Assembly: GCF_001661915.1 (NCBI RefSeq)
Contig: NZ_LYWY01000031.1
Location: 1-36,701, forward strand
Length of the DNA: 36,701 nt
From: Croceicoccus pelagius
GTDB lineage: Bacteria; Pseudomonadota; Alphaproteobacteria; Sphingomonadales; Sphingomonadaceae
Reading direction: 5' to 3'
The notes under the pieces were generated by a model. That model made no database searches. It worked only from the letters and a program-made list of their open reading frames with translations, and had not been told where the DNA came from. Of this stretch, positions 8,082 to 16,090 are shown one piece after another (position 1 is the stretch's first letter; every line of letters begins with the position of its first letter). Position numbers and translations under genes: made by a program.

Positions 8082-8957
8082 TCAATCCTTCTTCGCCGGG
8101 TAGACCTGCGCGTCACCGGGGAAACTGCGATCGCGCACTTCCTCGGCATATTTCGCGGCAGTCTCCGTAATGACAGCGGCGATGTCGTTGTACTTCTTCA
8201 CGAAGCGGGGCACGCGTTCGAACATGCCCAGCATGTCCTCGGTGACGAGAACCTGCCCGTCGCACCTGGCCGATGCGCCGATGCCGATGGTGGGGATGGC
8301 GACTTCCTCGGTCAGGCGAATGGCGATGTCCTCTACCACGCCTTCGATCACGACGGCAAAGGCACCGGCTTCTTCGACAGCTTTTCCGTCGGCGACGATC
8401 TTGGCTTCTTCGGCATCGCTGCGCCCGCGCGCCATGTAACCGCCCAGCGCGTTCACCGCCTGCGGGGTGAGACCCACGTGAGCCATCACCGGAATGCCGC
8501 GTTGGGAGAGGAAACGGATCGTCTCGGCCATCGCCTCCCCCCCTTCCAGCTTCACCGCCGCCGCGCCGGTTTCGGCAAGGATACGGCTCGCGCTTTCGAA
8601 AGCCTGCTGCGGTGAGGCCTCGTAACTGCCGAAGGGCATGTCGACAACGACCACCGAATGGTATGATCCACGAACCACGGCGGCACCATGCGCGACCATC
8701 ATGTCGAGCGTGACGGGAAGCGTCGAAGGTAGCCCGTAGATTACTTGCCCCAGCGAATCGCCGACCAGCAGCATGTCGCAGTGCGGGTCGAGCAACTGGG
8801 CTTGCCGTGCGGTATATGCAGTCAGCATGACGAGCGGTTCTTCGGTCACCCCGTCCACCTTGCGGCGCATGATCTTGGGCACCGTCAGGCGCTTCATCGG
8901 GGCGGGCGTCGGGTTGGCCCGGCTGGTCGAAGTGTCGAGTTGGAAGGTCGTGGACAT
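8082..8957 (-). CDS. panB: 3-methyl-2-oxobutanoate hydroxymethyltransferase (PanB)
   Basis: PanB transfers a hydroxymethyl group from methylenetetrahydrofolate to 2-oxoisovalerate to make ketopantoate, the first committed step of pantothenate and coenzyme A synthesis. The TIM-barrel motifs are all present: [13 protein letters not shown], the metal-binding [41 protein letters not shown], and the catalytic-Glu region [11 protein letters not shown] take the ATG at 8957 ([12 protein letters not shown]), giving 291 residues; the frame is open 19 codons further upstream but that part looks non-coding. The N-terminus is about 25 residues longer than in E. coli PanB. No panC lies nearby. It is divergent from the transporter gene at 9084. 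Confidence 0.95.
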   Translation of the reverse strand: MSTTFQLDTSTSRANPTPAPMKRLTVPKIMRRKVDGVTEEPLVMLTAYTARQAQLLDPHCDMLLVGDSLGQVIYGLPSTLPVTLDMMVAHGAAVVRGSYHSVVVVDMPFGSYEASPQQAFESASRILAETGAAAVKLEGGEAMAETIRFLSQRGIPVMAHVGLTPQAVNALGGYMARGRSDAEEAKIVADGKAVEEAGAFAVVIEGVVEDIAIRLTEEVAIPTIGIGASARCDGQVLVTEDMLGMFERVPRFVKKYNDIAAVITETAAKYAEEVRDRSFPGDAQVYPAKKD

Positions 8958-9083
8958 ACCGGTGCTTTTAGCGAAGCTGGTCAAAGTCGCAAACCACGCC
9001 TCGACGCGAGCCACAATTCGTTGCAGAACGCGTCAAACCGGTTTCTACCGAGACAAAATCAAAGAAGGGCAGGGAAGACACGC

Positions 9084-10490
9084 ATGGCTGCAGCAGGCGG
9101 AGCAACTGGGCGCGAGGGGTGGTCGTCGAAGTCCGCGTTCGTACTCGCAGCAATCGGGTCCGCAGTCGGGCTAGGCAACTTGTGGCGTTTCCCGGCAGAG
9201 GCCGGGTCGAACGGCGGCGGTGCCTTCGTCCTGTTCTACATCTTTTGCGTTCTGCTGATCGGCTTGCCGGTCCTGCTGTCCGAAACGCTGATCGGGCGAC
9301 ACGGGCAATCTTCCCCCACGCTGAGCGCGCGCAAGCTTGCGGTTGAATCGGGAGCGTCTCCTTATTGGGAAGCGGTTGTCGGTATCGGGGTTGTGGCCGC
9401 GTTCCTGATCGTCAGCTTCTACTGCGTCGTGGGTGGCTGGGTGCTTTATTACGTCTGGCAGTTCCTGTCTGACCTTTTCGGTTCCGGCGTGACAGGCGGG
9501 GCGTTCCACGGCGTGGAGATCGACACGATCCGCGCTTTCTTCCCGGACCTGCTCGCCAATCCGGGGTTGAGTGTCGGGCTGAACCTGCTGTTCCTTGCCA
9601 TCACCGGCTTCTTCGTCGTGCGCGGTGTTTCGGGCGGGATCGAGGTCATGGCCGTGTGGCTGATGCCGCTGTTCTTCGTCCTGCTGGTCGCGATTACGAT
9701 CTATGGTGCGTTCGGCGGGGCGTTCGGTCAGGCGATGGACTTCCTCTTCACGTTCGAGCCCGAGAAACTTACCGGCGAAGTCATGCTGGCCGCGGTGGGA
9801 CAGGCGTTCTTCTCCCTGTCGCTCGGTGTCGCAGGGATGGTGACTTACGGCTCCTATGTCGGGCGAGAGGTGAACCTTGCGGGTACATCGACGATAATCG
9901 CAGCGGCAGATACTTCGGTCGCGCTGATCGCGGGCGTCTGCATCTTTCCCATCGTCTTTGCCGCTGGACTTGCCGTCGATGGCGGGCCGGGGCTTATGTT
10001 CCAGACGATCCCGGTTGCGTTCCAGTCGATCCCCGGCGGGACGGTCGTCGGCTTGCTGTTCTTCCTGATGGTCACGGTCGCGGCATTGACCAGCTCTGTG
10101 GCCCTGCTCGAAGTGCCGACGGCCTGGGCCATGGAAAAGTTCAAGGCCTCGCGCCGGACTTGCGCGTTGGGCGTGATCGTGGCGGCGGGTCTGCTGGGTA
10201 CGCTGGCGGCTCTTTCGTTCAATACGATGGCCGATTTCCACCCGCTGGGCTTCATTCCGCTGTTCGAAGGGCAGGGCATGTTCGACGTTCTGGATGGCGT
10301 GACGTCAAAGCTGTTCATGCCGATCGGCGCGATCCTGGTTTGCATTCTCGTGGGCTGGGTAGCCGATGCGCGGCTCGTCGATTCGGAGAACGGGCTGGAC
10401 GGCGCGCTGCATGTTTTCTGGCGCTTCCTCGTACGCTGGGCCTGCCCGGTGGTGCTGGCCGCGATCCTGTTCGTCGGCCTGACCTCGTAA
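9084..10490 (+). CDS. Sodium-dependent transporter of the NSS (SNF) family
   Basis: 468 residues with about eleven to twelve transmembrane helices. Helix 1 carries the family signature SAVGLGNLWRFPAEAGSNGGGAF, which forms the substrate and Na+ site in LeuT-like transporters. Helix 6 has FFSLSLGVAGMVTYGSY, the unwound segment of the family. Bacterial members import amino acids or related amines with sodium; the substrate here cannot be read from sequence. The ATG at 9084 has AGGGAAG seven bases upstream; an open frame further upstream runs antisense to panB and is discounted. It ends at a strong terminator shared with the convergent stress gene. Confidence 0.92.
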   Translation: MAAAGGATGREGWSSKSAFVLAAIGSAVGLGNLWRFPAEAGSNGGGAFVLFYIFCVLLIGLPVLLSETLIGRHGQSSPTLSARKLAVESGASPYWEAVVGIGVVAAFLIVSFYCVVGGWVLYYVWQFLSDLFGSGVTGGAFHGVEIDTIRAFFPDLLANPGLSVGLNLLFLAITGFFVVRGVSGGIEVMAVWLMPLFFVLLVAITIYGAFGGAFGQAMDFLFTFEPEKLTGEVMLAAVGQAFFSLSLGVAGMVTYGSYVGREVNLAGTSTIIAAADTSVALIAGVCIFPIVFAAGLAVDGGPGLMFQTIPVAFQSIPGGTVVGLLFFLMVTVAALTSSVALLEVPTAWAMEKFKASRRTCALGVIVAAGLLGTLAALSFNTMADFHPLGFIPLFEGQGMFDVLDGVTSKLFMPIGAILVCILVGWVADARLVDSENGLDGALHVFWRFLVRWACPVVLAAILFVGLTS

Positions 10491-10510
10491 GGTCCACGCC
10501 AAAAAAGAGA

Positions 10511-10540
10511 AAGGCCGCCCTGTTCGGGGCGGCCTTTTCC
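10511..10540. terminator. Bidirectional hairpin terminator
   Basis: AAGGCCGCCC (10511-10520) pairs with GGGCGGCCTT (10527-10536), a 10-bp stem with a 6-nt loop, flanked by an A-rich run on the left and TTTT on the right. It serves the NSS transporter (plus strand) and the convergent general stress gene (minus strand). Confidence 0.85.
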
Positions 10541-10556
10541 GTTGGTCGGTTCTGGA

Positions 10557-11042
10557 TCAGAGCGCGGTTTCGACCTGACCGCCCGGGTGATCGTCGGTCA
10601 CGTCCATCCCCAGCAGCATCTTGCCGACGGAAAGCAGGCTCATATCGCCCGACCAGATCGAGGCATCGCCAAGGTCCATCCGCATCAGCAGGAGGCGCGG
10701 GTCGTTCTTTCCTTCGGGAAACCAGGCCTCAACCGTGTTGTCCCACTGCTTGTCGAGACGCTCCTTGCTCGTTTCCTCGGTCAACACGCCGTGGAAGCGG
10801 GCAAAGACCTTGTGTCCCTTCGATGCGAAAGTCGCAGTGGCCGGCCCCATCTTGGCAAAGCGGTTGTCGCGATAGGTGAAGAACCAGATCGAGCTGTTCG
10901 CGTCCTTGTCGAGCTGTGCGGTCATCGGCGCGGCACTATCCGGATCGCTGTCGAGCTGGAGCATGACGAAGGGCGAATCGGAAAGCTCCTCCCAGAATTC
11001 GTGCTTCATCTTTTCGGGGTTGGGGTGCTTGTCATAGTTCAT
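10557..11042 (-). CDS. General stress protein, pyridoxamine-5'-phosphate-oxidase-like split barrel
   Basis: 161 residues resembling the general stress protein 26-like group of FMN-binding split-barrel proteins: FWEELSDSPFVMLQLD, MTAQLD, IWFFTYRDNRFAKMG, KVFARFHGVL, WFPEGKNDPRLLLMRMDLGDASIW. Such proteins bind flavin, and their true substrates are mostly unknown. A good ribosome binding site (AGAAAGGA) precedes the ATG, and a textbook EcfG promoter lies 28-52 nt upstream, which agrees with a stress role. It is a single-gene unit ending at the shared terminator. Confidence 0.88.
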   Translation of the reverse strand: MNYDKHPNPEKMKHEFWEELSDSPFVMLQLDSDPDSAAPMTAQLDKDANSSIWFFTYRDNRFAKMGPATATFASKGHKVFARFHGVLTEETSKERLDKQWDNTVEAWFPEGKNDPRLLLMRMDLGDASIWSGDMSLLSVGKMLLGMDVTDDHPGGQVETAL

Positions 11043-11069
11043 GGCGGATCCTTTCTCTTTTGCTTCACC

Positions 11070-11094
11070 AACGGGGGGAGCGGCTTCGTGTTCC
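11070..11094 (-). promoter_or_regulatory. EcfG general stress promoter
   Basis: Read on the minus strand: GGAAC (11094-11090), exactly 16 nt, then CGTT (11073-11070). This is a full match to the EcfG consensus, at a suitable distance from the ATG at 11042 of the general stress protein. Confidence 0.8.
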
Positions 11095-11154
11095 GGGCGG
11101 AGAGGCGATCGCTATCCCCGACGCGACGAAGCGCGGGCATGGACGCATGCTTAG

Positions 11155-11169
11155 GAACATAATAAGAAC
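11155..11169 (+). promoter_or_regulatory. LexA box of imuAB
   Basis: GAAC (11155-11158), the 7-nt spacer ATAATAA, GAAC (11166-11169). This is the reverse complement of the alphaproteobacterial SOS box GTTC-N7-GTTC. It ends 26 nt before the imuA ATG, where LexA would block initiation. Confidence 0.88.
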
Positions 11170-11195
11170 AAAGATCGTTTCACACGGGATTTGCC

Positions 11196-12059
11196 ATGAC
11201 CGATTCGGCTGCCTTGTCACGCGGCGGGAACGGACCTTCCCCCATGCCTCAGGGCTTGCCGGAGGGGCTGTTTCCGGCCGCCCGCCTCGCTCCCGCCCGC
11301 TGGCTGGGGGATGGGGGAAGCGTGCCCGCAAAAGCAGGGGCGGATGACTGGAGCCCGGCTTCGCCCTTCCGCGGGGCGGGCGACATCTTCGCTCCTGCGC
11401 GCGAAGCCACGGGTGCGGCGCTTGCGATCGCGCTGGCCGAAGGCGCGCCGCGGATCGGCCCTGCGCGCGACGTTCCTGCCGAAAGCAGCGACGAACGCCC
11501 TTTCCTGTGGGTGCAGGACAAGGCAGCCCGAAAGGCAGGTGGCAGGCCTTATCTGCCCGGTCTGCCGCGCGACTTGCGCCACCGGCTGGTCCATGTCTGC
11601 GCCGACAGCCCCGCCGACCTGCTTTTCGCGCTGGAAGAAGGCATCCGCTGTCGCGACCTTGCCTTCGTGATCGGAGAGATCGCGGGCAACCCCAGGGAAT
11701 TGGACTTCACCGCCTCGCGCCGGCTCGTGCTGGCCGCTGAAAGACATGGCGTTCCGCTCTGGCTCGTAAGGCTCGATGCACGGCGCGATCTGGGCGCGGC
11801 GCGGATGCGATGGGACGCGGTGGCCGCGCCGTCGGGCCTATCGCGGTGGAACCCGCAGGCCCCCGGCGCCCCGCGCTGGAAGGCGGACCTGTTCCGTGCC
11901 CGCGGGGTCCGTCCGGGGCCATGGTGGATCAGCAGGGAGGAAGAGGCAGATGGGCGAAGTCGCCTTGAAGCCGCCCGCGTCGCCGCCACGCCGGGTGCTG
12001 GCGATCTGGCTGGCCCGGCTGGCGATCGATCGCTGGCGGCGCGCGCGTCCGGCACCTGA
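11196..12059 (+). CDS. imuA: SOS mutagenesis accessory protein ImuA
   Basis: 287 residues resembling ImuA, the RecA/SulA-like partner of ImuB and DnaE2 in damage-induced mutagenesis. Recognisable stretches are GDIFAPAREATGAALAIALAEG, LLFALEEGIRCRDLAFVIGEI and LDFTASRRLVLAAERHGVPLWLVRLDA. No intact Walker A motif is seen, consistent with a structural role. A LexA box precedes it. Its C-terminal 110 bases overlap the start of imuB in another frame. That overlap is long but consistent, because the imuB ATG has its own strong ribosome binding site. Confidence 0.88.
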   Translation: MTDSAALSRGGNGPSPMPQGLPEGLFPAARLAPARWLGDGGSVPAKAGADDWSPASPFRGAGDIFAPAREATGAALAIALAEGAPRIGPARDVPAESSDERPFLWVQDKAARKAGGRPYLPGLPRDLRHRLVHVCADSPADLLFALEEGIRCRDLAFVIGEIAGNPRELDFTASRRLVLAAERHGVPLWLVRLDARRDLGAARMRWDAVAAPSGLSRWNPQAPGAPRWKADLFRARGVRPGPWWISREEEADGRSRLEAARVAATPGAGDLAGPAGDRSLAARASGT

Positions 12060-13551
12060 CGGTCGCCTGCTGACGGATGGAGAGGGCGAGGACGCAGCCC
12101 CCGTCGCACTGATCCGCGAAACCGCGCACGGCCCCCGCATCGCCGCCGTCAACCGCGCAGGCGCGGCTGCGGGCGTGCGCGCCGAAACGATGCTGGCGGA
12201 CGCGCGGGCGGTCTGTCCCGAAATCGTGACGCATCCTGCCGATCCGGCGGGCGATCTGGCGTTCCTGGAAAAGATGGCGGTCTGGGCGCAGCGCTGGGGC
12301 CCGTGGAGCGCGATGGACCCGCCCGACGGGCTGATCGTCGACGTGACGGGGGCCGCACACCTGTTCGGCGGGGAACGCCGCCTGCTGACCGATGCGCAGG
12401 CGATGCTGAACAGTCGCGGCCTCACCGCGCGTGTCGCCATTGCGCCGACCGCTGGGGCGGCCTGGGCACTGGCGCATCACGGCCCGCCCGGCGCGATCCT
12501 GACGCCCGACGACGATATTGCCGAACGGCTGGCCTCGCTGCCTATGGCGGCACTGCGCCTCGATGCCGATGTCCTGCTCGTCCTGCGCAGGTTGGGTCTG
12601 AAGCGACTTGGCGACCTTTCGGGTATCGGGCGCGATGCGCTGTCCCGCCGTTTCCGCAACCGGCGCACGCCTGCGGCCAACCCTCTGCTGCGGCACGACC
12701 AGCTGCTGGGCCGCGTGCCCGAACCGTTGCTACCCGTAATCGCAGAGCATCCGGCCATGGTGCAGCACCGGCTGATGGAACCGATCCGCCACTTGCCGCT
12801 GCTGGAAATCGTGCTCGGCGATCTGGCCGCCGCTATGGTGCGCGAACTCGAAGGGCGGGGGCAGGGCGCGCGCCGCCTCGACCTCGCGTGCTGGCGCGTC
12901 GATGGCGAAGTTGCCTGCCGGCGCCTCGAACTTGCCGCCGCAAGCCGCGATCCGGCGCATATCTGTCGTCTCTTCACTGAAAAGCTTCAGGATCTGGAGG
13001 CTGGTTTCGGGTTCGAGATGGTGCGCCTCACCGCGACGTGGGCCGAACCGCTGGAATTGGCTCAGCGCCGTCTGGGCGAGGGAGAGGGCGAACAGGGCAC
13101 CAGTCTTGCCGCCTGCATCGACCGGCTGAACACGCGGCTTGGCCCCGATGCGGTACGCAGGCCCGTGCCCCACGCCAGCCACCTGCCCGAACGCGCCCAG
13201 CGCTGGCAGGCCCCGTTAGACCCGCTGCCCGCCGCGCAGGAGGAGATGCGCTTTCACCAGCGCCCGCTGAAGCTGCTGGACCGGGCCGAGACGATCGAGG
13301 TGCTTTACGCAACGCCGGACGGGCTGCCCCGCCGATTCCGCTGGCGCGGGACATTGCACGAGGTTGCGCGTGCAGAAGGCCCCGAACGGATCGCGCCCGA
13401 ATGGTGGCGCGAAAAAGGCGGCACACGCCTTCGCGACTACTACCGCATCGAAGACGGGGAAGGGCGCCGTTACTGGGTCTATCGCGCAGGGCTTGCCGGA
13501 GACGGGCGCGGCGGGTTGCCGCAGTGGTTCCTGCACGGATTGTTCGGGTGA
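11950..13551 (+). CDS. imuB: Y-family-polymerase-like protein ImuB
   Basis: 533 residues with the fold of DinB/UmuC Y-family polymerases: palm and fingers (VLAIWLARLAIDRW, NRAGAAAGVRAETMLADARAVCPE, PPDGLIVDVTGAAHLFGGE), an HhH region (LKRLGDLSGIGRDALSRRF) and a little-finger-like C-terminal half. The first catalytic motif of active Y-family enzymes (FxDxD type) is replaced by IWLARLAI, as is known for ImuB. It should therefore act as an inactive adaptor linking DnaE2 to the sliding clamp and ImuA. The start at 11950 has GGGAGGAAG upstream; the open frame before it lies inside imuA. Unlike classical cassettes, dnaE2 is not directly downstream but 4 kb away. Confidence 0.92.
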   Translation: MGEVALKPPASPPRRVLAIWLARLAIDRWRRARPAPDGRLLTDGEGEDAAPVALIRETAHGPRIAAVNRAGAAAGVRAETMLADARAVCPEIVTHPADPAGDLAFLEKMAVWAQRWGPWSAMDPPDGLIVDVTGAAHLFGGERRLLTDAQAMLNSRGLTARVAIAPTAGAAWALAHHGPPGAILTPDDDIAERLASLPMAALRLDADVLLVLRRLGLKRLGDLSGIGRDALSRRFRNRRTPAANPLLRHDQLLGRVPEPLLPVIAEHPAMVQHRLMEPIRHLPLLEIVLGDLAAAMVRELEGRGQGARRLDLACWRVDGEVACRRLELAAASRDPAHICRLFTEKLQDLEAGFGFEMVRLTATWAEPLELAQRRLGEGEGEQGTSLAACIDRLNTRLGPDAVRRPVPHASHLPERAQRWQAPLDPLPAAQEEMRFHQRPLKLLDRAETIEVLYATPDGLPRRFRWRGTLHEVARAEGPERIAPEWWREKGGTRLRDYYRIEDGEGRRYWVYRAGLAGDGRGGLPQWFLHGLFG

Positions 13552-13570
13552 AGCGCAAAGAAAAGGGGTG

Positions 13571-13801
13571 ATGTGCATGAAGCCCATCACCCCCACACGG
13601 AGGCCGTCCGTGTATGCCAAACTCTTGTCGTTATGCGATCAGGTCTGCCGTTTCATGAGCGGCTGTTCGCTTGGCGAATCTCGTCCGCCTCTTGATGCCG
13701 ACTATGGCCCAGAAATGGTTAACAACCAAGAAAAAATGGCGGAATTCCTAGGCTTCCGTGCAGAAAAGAACGGGCCGAAGCCCGATTTGTTAGAATTATG
13801 A
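13571..13801 (+). CDS. Small hypothetical protein (76 aa), doubtful
   Basis: A short frame downstream of imuB, starting at ATG 13571 or 13577 with AAAGAAAAGGGG just upstream. It encodes MCMKPITPTRRPSVYAKLLSLCDQVCRFMSGCSLGE... and ends ...GPKPDLLEL. It is basic at the start, acidic at the end and carries four cysteines. No family is recognised. Its last six bases overlap the end of the convergent hydrolase gene. It could be a real third gene of the SOS unit or a chance frame in the imuB trailer. Confidence 0.4.
   Translation: MCMKPITPTRRPSVYAKLLSLCDQVCRFMSGCSLGESRPPLDADYGPEMVNNQEKMAEFLGFRAEKNGPKPDLLEL
13771..13792 (+). terminator. Weak hairpin at the end of the imuAB unit
   Basis: CGGGC (13771-13775), loop CGAA, GCCCG (13780-13784), then ATTTGTTA. 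The stem is short and lies inside the doubtful 76-codon frame, so its role as an imuAB terminator is tentative. Confidence 0.35.
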
Positions 13802-14674
13802 CGGCGCTTCAAGGTTTTCGCTCTTCGTCCGGCCTGCTCCTTCGCCTGCAAGGAAGTCCAGCAAATCGCGCGTCAACCTGTCCTGCTGCGTCGCGAAGAC
13901 CGCATGGGGCTCACCTTCGTATTCGATCAGTGTCGCACCCGGCACCTTGTCGGCAACGACATGACCGGTCGCCTCGATCGGAACGGTCTTGTCCGCCGTG
14001 CCGTGGATGACAAGCGTCGGCACCTTCACATGGTCGAGATCGGGGCGGAAGTCGGTGGTGGCGAATGCCTCTGCGGCCTGAAGGATGTTGCGCAGGCCTG
14101 CGTGCATCGTCGTCTGCCATGCCCAGTCCAGTTGTTCGTCGCTGACCGGCGAGGCGCTCTTGATTGTGCGGCCGTAGAAATCCTTGAAGAAACCAGTGAA
14201 GAACTTTCGGAAATCACTCTTCATGCCCTTCGTCATCTCGTCGAAGGTTTCCTGCGGCACACCATCCGGATTGTCCGGAGTCTTGAGCATGTAGCCAGCA
14301 ACAGAACTGACGAAGACGGCGCTCGACACGCCCTTGCCGCCGTGGCGCGACATATAGCGCGCGATCTCGCCGCCACCCATCGAGAAGCCGACAAGCGCCA
14401 CGTCCTCGTCCGCGCCGGTCGCCTTCAGGACATCGGCGAGGTCGTCGGAGTAGGTATCGTATTCGTTGCCTTGCGAAGGCTGATCGCTGCGCCCGAAGCC
14501 GCGGCGGTCGTAGGCGATTGTGCGATACCCGGCATCCGCCAGCGCGATCATTTGCGGATCCCAGCTGTCTGCCGAAAGCGGCCAGCCGTGGATCAGTACG
14601 ACAGGGCGGCCGTCGCCCGGCCCCCATTCCTTGAAGTAGATGTTCGTACCGTCGCGGGTCTGGATGATGGTCAT
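13796..14674 (-). CDS. Alpha/beta hydrolase (non-haem chloroperoxidase-like)
   Basis: 292 residues from the ATG at 14674, which has GGAAGGGAC eight bases upstream; the frame extends 20 codons further but that segment is arginine-rich and without a ribosome site. The fold motifs are clear: oxyanion region VVLIHGWPLSADSWDPQ, YDRRGFGRSDQP, nucleophile elbow GFSMGG (Ser98), a likely acid in VIHGTADKTVP and the histidine in GEPHAVF. This arrangement is typical of the cofactor-free haloperoxidase/arylesterase group; the natural substrate cannot be told. It lies convergent between the two SOS units and has no LexA box, so it is probably a later arrival or an unrelated insertion. Confidence 0.88.
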   Translation of the reverse strand: MTIIQTRDGTNIYFKEWGPGDGRPVVLIHGWPLSADSWDPQMIALADAGYRTIAYDRRGFGRSDQPSQGNEYDTYSDDLADVLKATGADEDVALVGFSMGGGEIARYMSRHGGKGVSSAVFVSSVAGYMLKTPDNPDGVPQETFDEMTKGMKSDFRKFFTGFFKDFYGRTIKSASPVSDEQLDWAWQTTMHAGLRNILQAAEAFATTDFRPDLDHVKVPTLVIHGTADKTVPIEATGHVVADKVPGATLIEYEGEPHAVFATQQDRLTRDLLDFLAGEGAGRTKSENLEAPS

Positions 14675-14828
14675 AAGTCCCTTCCGGGCCGTTCGCCCTG
14701 ATCTTTGGGCGCCTTTGCGCCTTCGTCCGATCAATCCGGCAAGTGCCCTTGGTTTCCCGCTTTTTCGGCAGGTCGCGCACCAATTCCGACGGGGGGATTC
14801 ACAAAGGATATTGGCTTGCGATCATAAA

Positions 14829-14843
14829 GAACATAAAAGGAAC
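14829..14843 (+). promoter_or_regulatory. LexA box of the radical SAM-udgX-dnaE2 unit
   Basis: GAAC (14829-14832), the spacer ATAAAAG, GAAC (14840-14843), the same form and strand as the imuA box. It lies two bases before the ATG, so it overlaps the ribosome-binding zone (AAAAGGAAC) and LexA would sit on the transcription start or just downstream. Confidence 0.85.
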
Positions 14844-14845
14844 AA

Positions 14846-16090
14846 ATGACGCAGAAATCCACTCTCGACAGGCTGAAGATCCTTGCCGATGCGGCAAAAT
14901 ACGATGCTTCCTGCGCGTCTTCGGGGACAAGCAAGCGGGACAGCCGCGGCGGGAAGGGCATCGGGTCGACCGAGGGGATGGGCATCTGCCACGCCTATGC
15001 ACCCGACGGCCGGTGCATTTCCCTGCTGAAGCTGCTGCTCACCAACCATTGCGTGTTCGACTGCCACTATTGCGTGAACCGCAAGAGTTCGAACGTGGAG
15101 CGGGCGAAGTTCACACCGCAGGAAGTGGCGGACCTGACGCTGGCGTTCTACAAACGCAATTATATCGAGGGGCTGTTCCTGTCCTCGGGCATCATCCGCA
15201 GTTCCGATCACACCATGGAAATGCTGGTAGAAGCCGCCCGTATCCTTCGGGAAGAACACGATTTTCGTGGCTATATCCATTTGAAGACCATCCCCGAGGC
15301 GGACCCCGAGATCGTGCACCGGGCCGGGCTCTATGCCGATCGTGTCTCCATTAACGTAGAGCTACCTACCGACGCGGGGCTGACCCGCCTCGCACCAGAC
15401 AAGAACGCGGGCCAGATCGACGGGGCGATGGCGGGGATGAAGTCGGCCATCGTCGAGGCGAAAGACGCGAAAAAGCGGTTCCGCCACGCGCCGAAGTTCG
15501 CGCCTGCCGGACAGTCGACGCAGATGATCGTCGGCGCGGACGCCGCCAGCGATGCCGATATCGTGACGCGGGCCAGCTCGCTCTACACCCGCCACCGGCT
15601 GCGGCGCGTCTATTACAGCGCGTTTTCGCCGATCCCGGATGCCAGTGCGGTCCTGCCGCTGAAACGACCGCCGCTGATCCGCGAACACCGCCTCTATCAG
15701 TCGGATTGGCTGATGCGCTTTTACGGCTTTGCCCCGCACGAGGTGGCGCAGGCGGCGGGCGCGGACGGGATGCTGCCGCTCGACATCGACCCCAAGCTCG
15801 CCTGGGCGCTGAAGTTTCGCGAAAGCTTCCCCGTCGACGTGAACCGCGCTCCGAAAGAGGTGCTGCTCCGTGTGCCGGGGCTGGGCACGCGGGCGGTGGG
15901 GCAGATCCTGATGGCGCGGCGGCACCGGCGCCTGAGGCTGGAGGATGTCGCCAAGCTGACCGTCTCGGTAAAGAAGGTGCAGCCGTTCATCGTGACCGTG
16001 GACTGGCGACCGGTGCTGCTGACCGACCGGGCAGACCTCAAGGCGCTGATCGCTCCGAAGGCGGAGCAGCTGGAGCTTTTCGCGGCATGA
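14846..16090 (+). CDS. Putative DNA modification/repair radical SAM protein
   Basis: 414 residues. The radical SAM cluster motif CxxxCxxC is at Cys69, Cys73 and Cys76 (CVFDCHYC), after an SGTSKRDSRGGKGIGSTEGMGICHAY leader typical of this family. The C-terminal part carries a helix-hairpin-helix DNA-binding motif (VPGLGTRAVGQILMARR). Members are annotated as probable DNA modification or repair proteins, and the reaction is unknown. The family is known to be encoded next to the UdgX/DUF4130 protein, as here, where the stop and next start overlap (ATGA). A LexA box directly precedes the start. It begins the unit that includes dnaE2, which points to action on damaged DNA during the SOS response. 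Confidence 0.9.
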   Translation: MTQKSTLDRLKILADAAKYDASCASSGTSKRDSRGGKGIGSTEGMGICHAYAPDGRCISLLKLLLTNHCVFDCHYCVNRKSSNVERAKFTPQEVADLTLAFYKRNYIEGLFLSSGIIRSSDHTMEMLVEAARILREEHDFRGYIHLKTIPEADPEIVHRAGLYADRVSINVELPTDAGLTRLAPDKNAGQIDGAMAGMKSAIVEAKDAKKRFRHAPKFAPAGQSTQMIVGADAASDADIVTRASSLYTRHRLRRVYYSAFSPIPDASAVLPLKRPPLIREHRLYQSDWLMRFYGFAPHEVAQAAGADGMLPLDIDPKLAWALKFRESFPVDVNRAPKEVLLRVPGLGTRAVGQILMARRHRRLRLEDVAKLTVSVKKVQPFIVTVDWRPVLLTDRADLKALIAPKAEQLELFAA

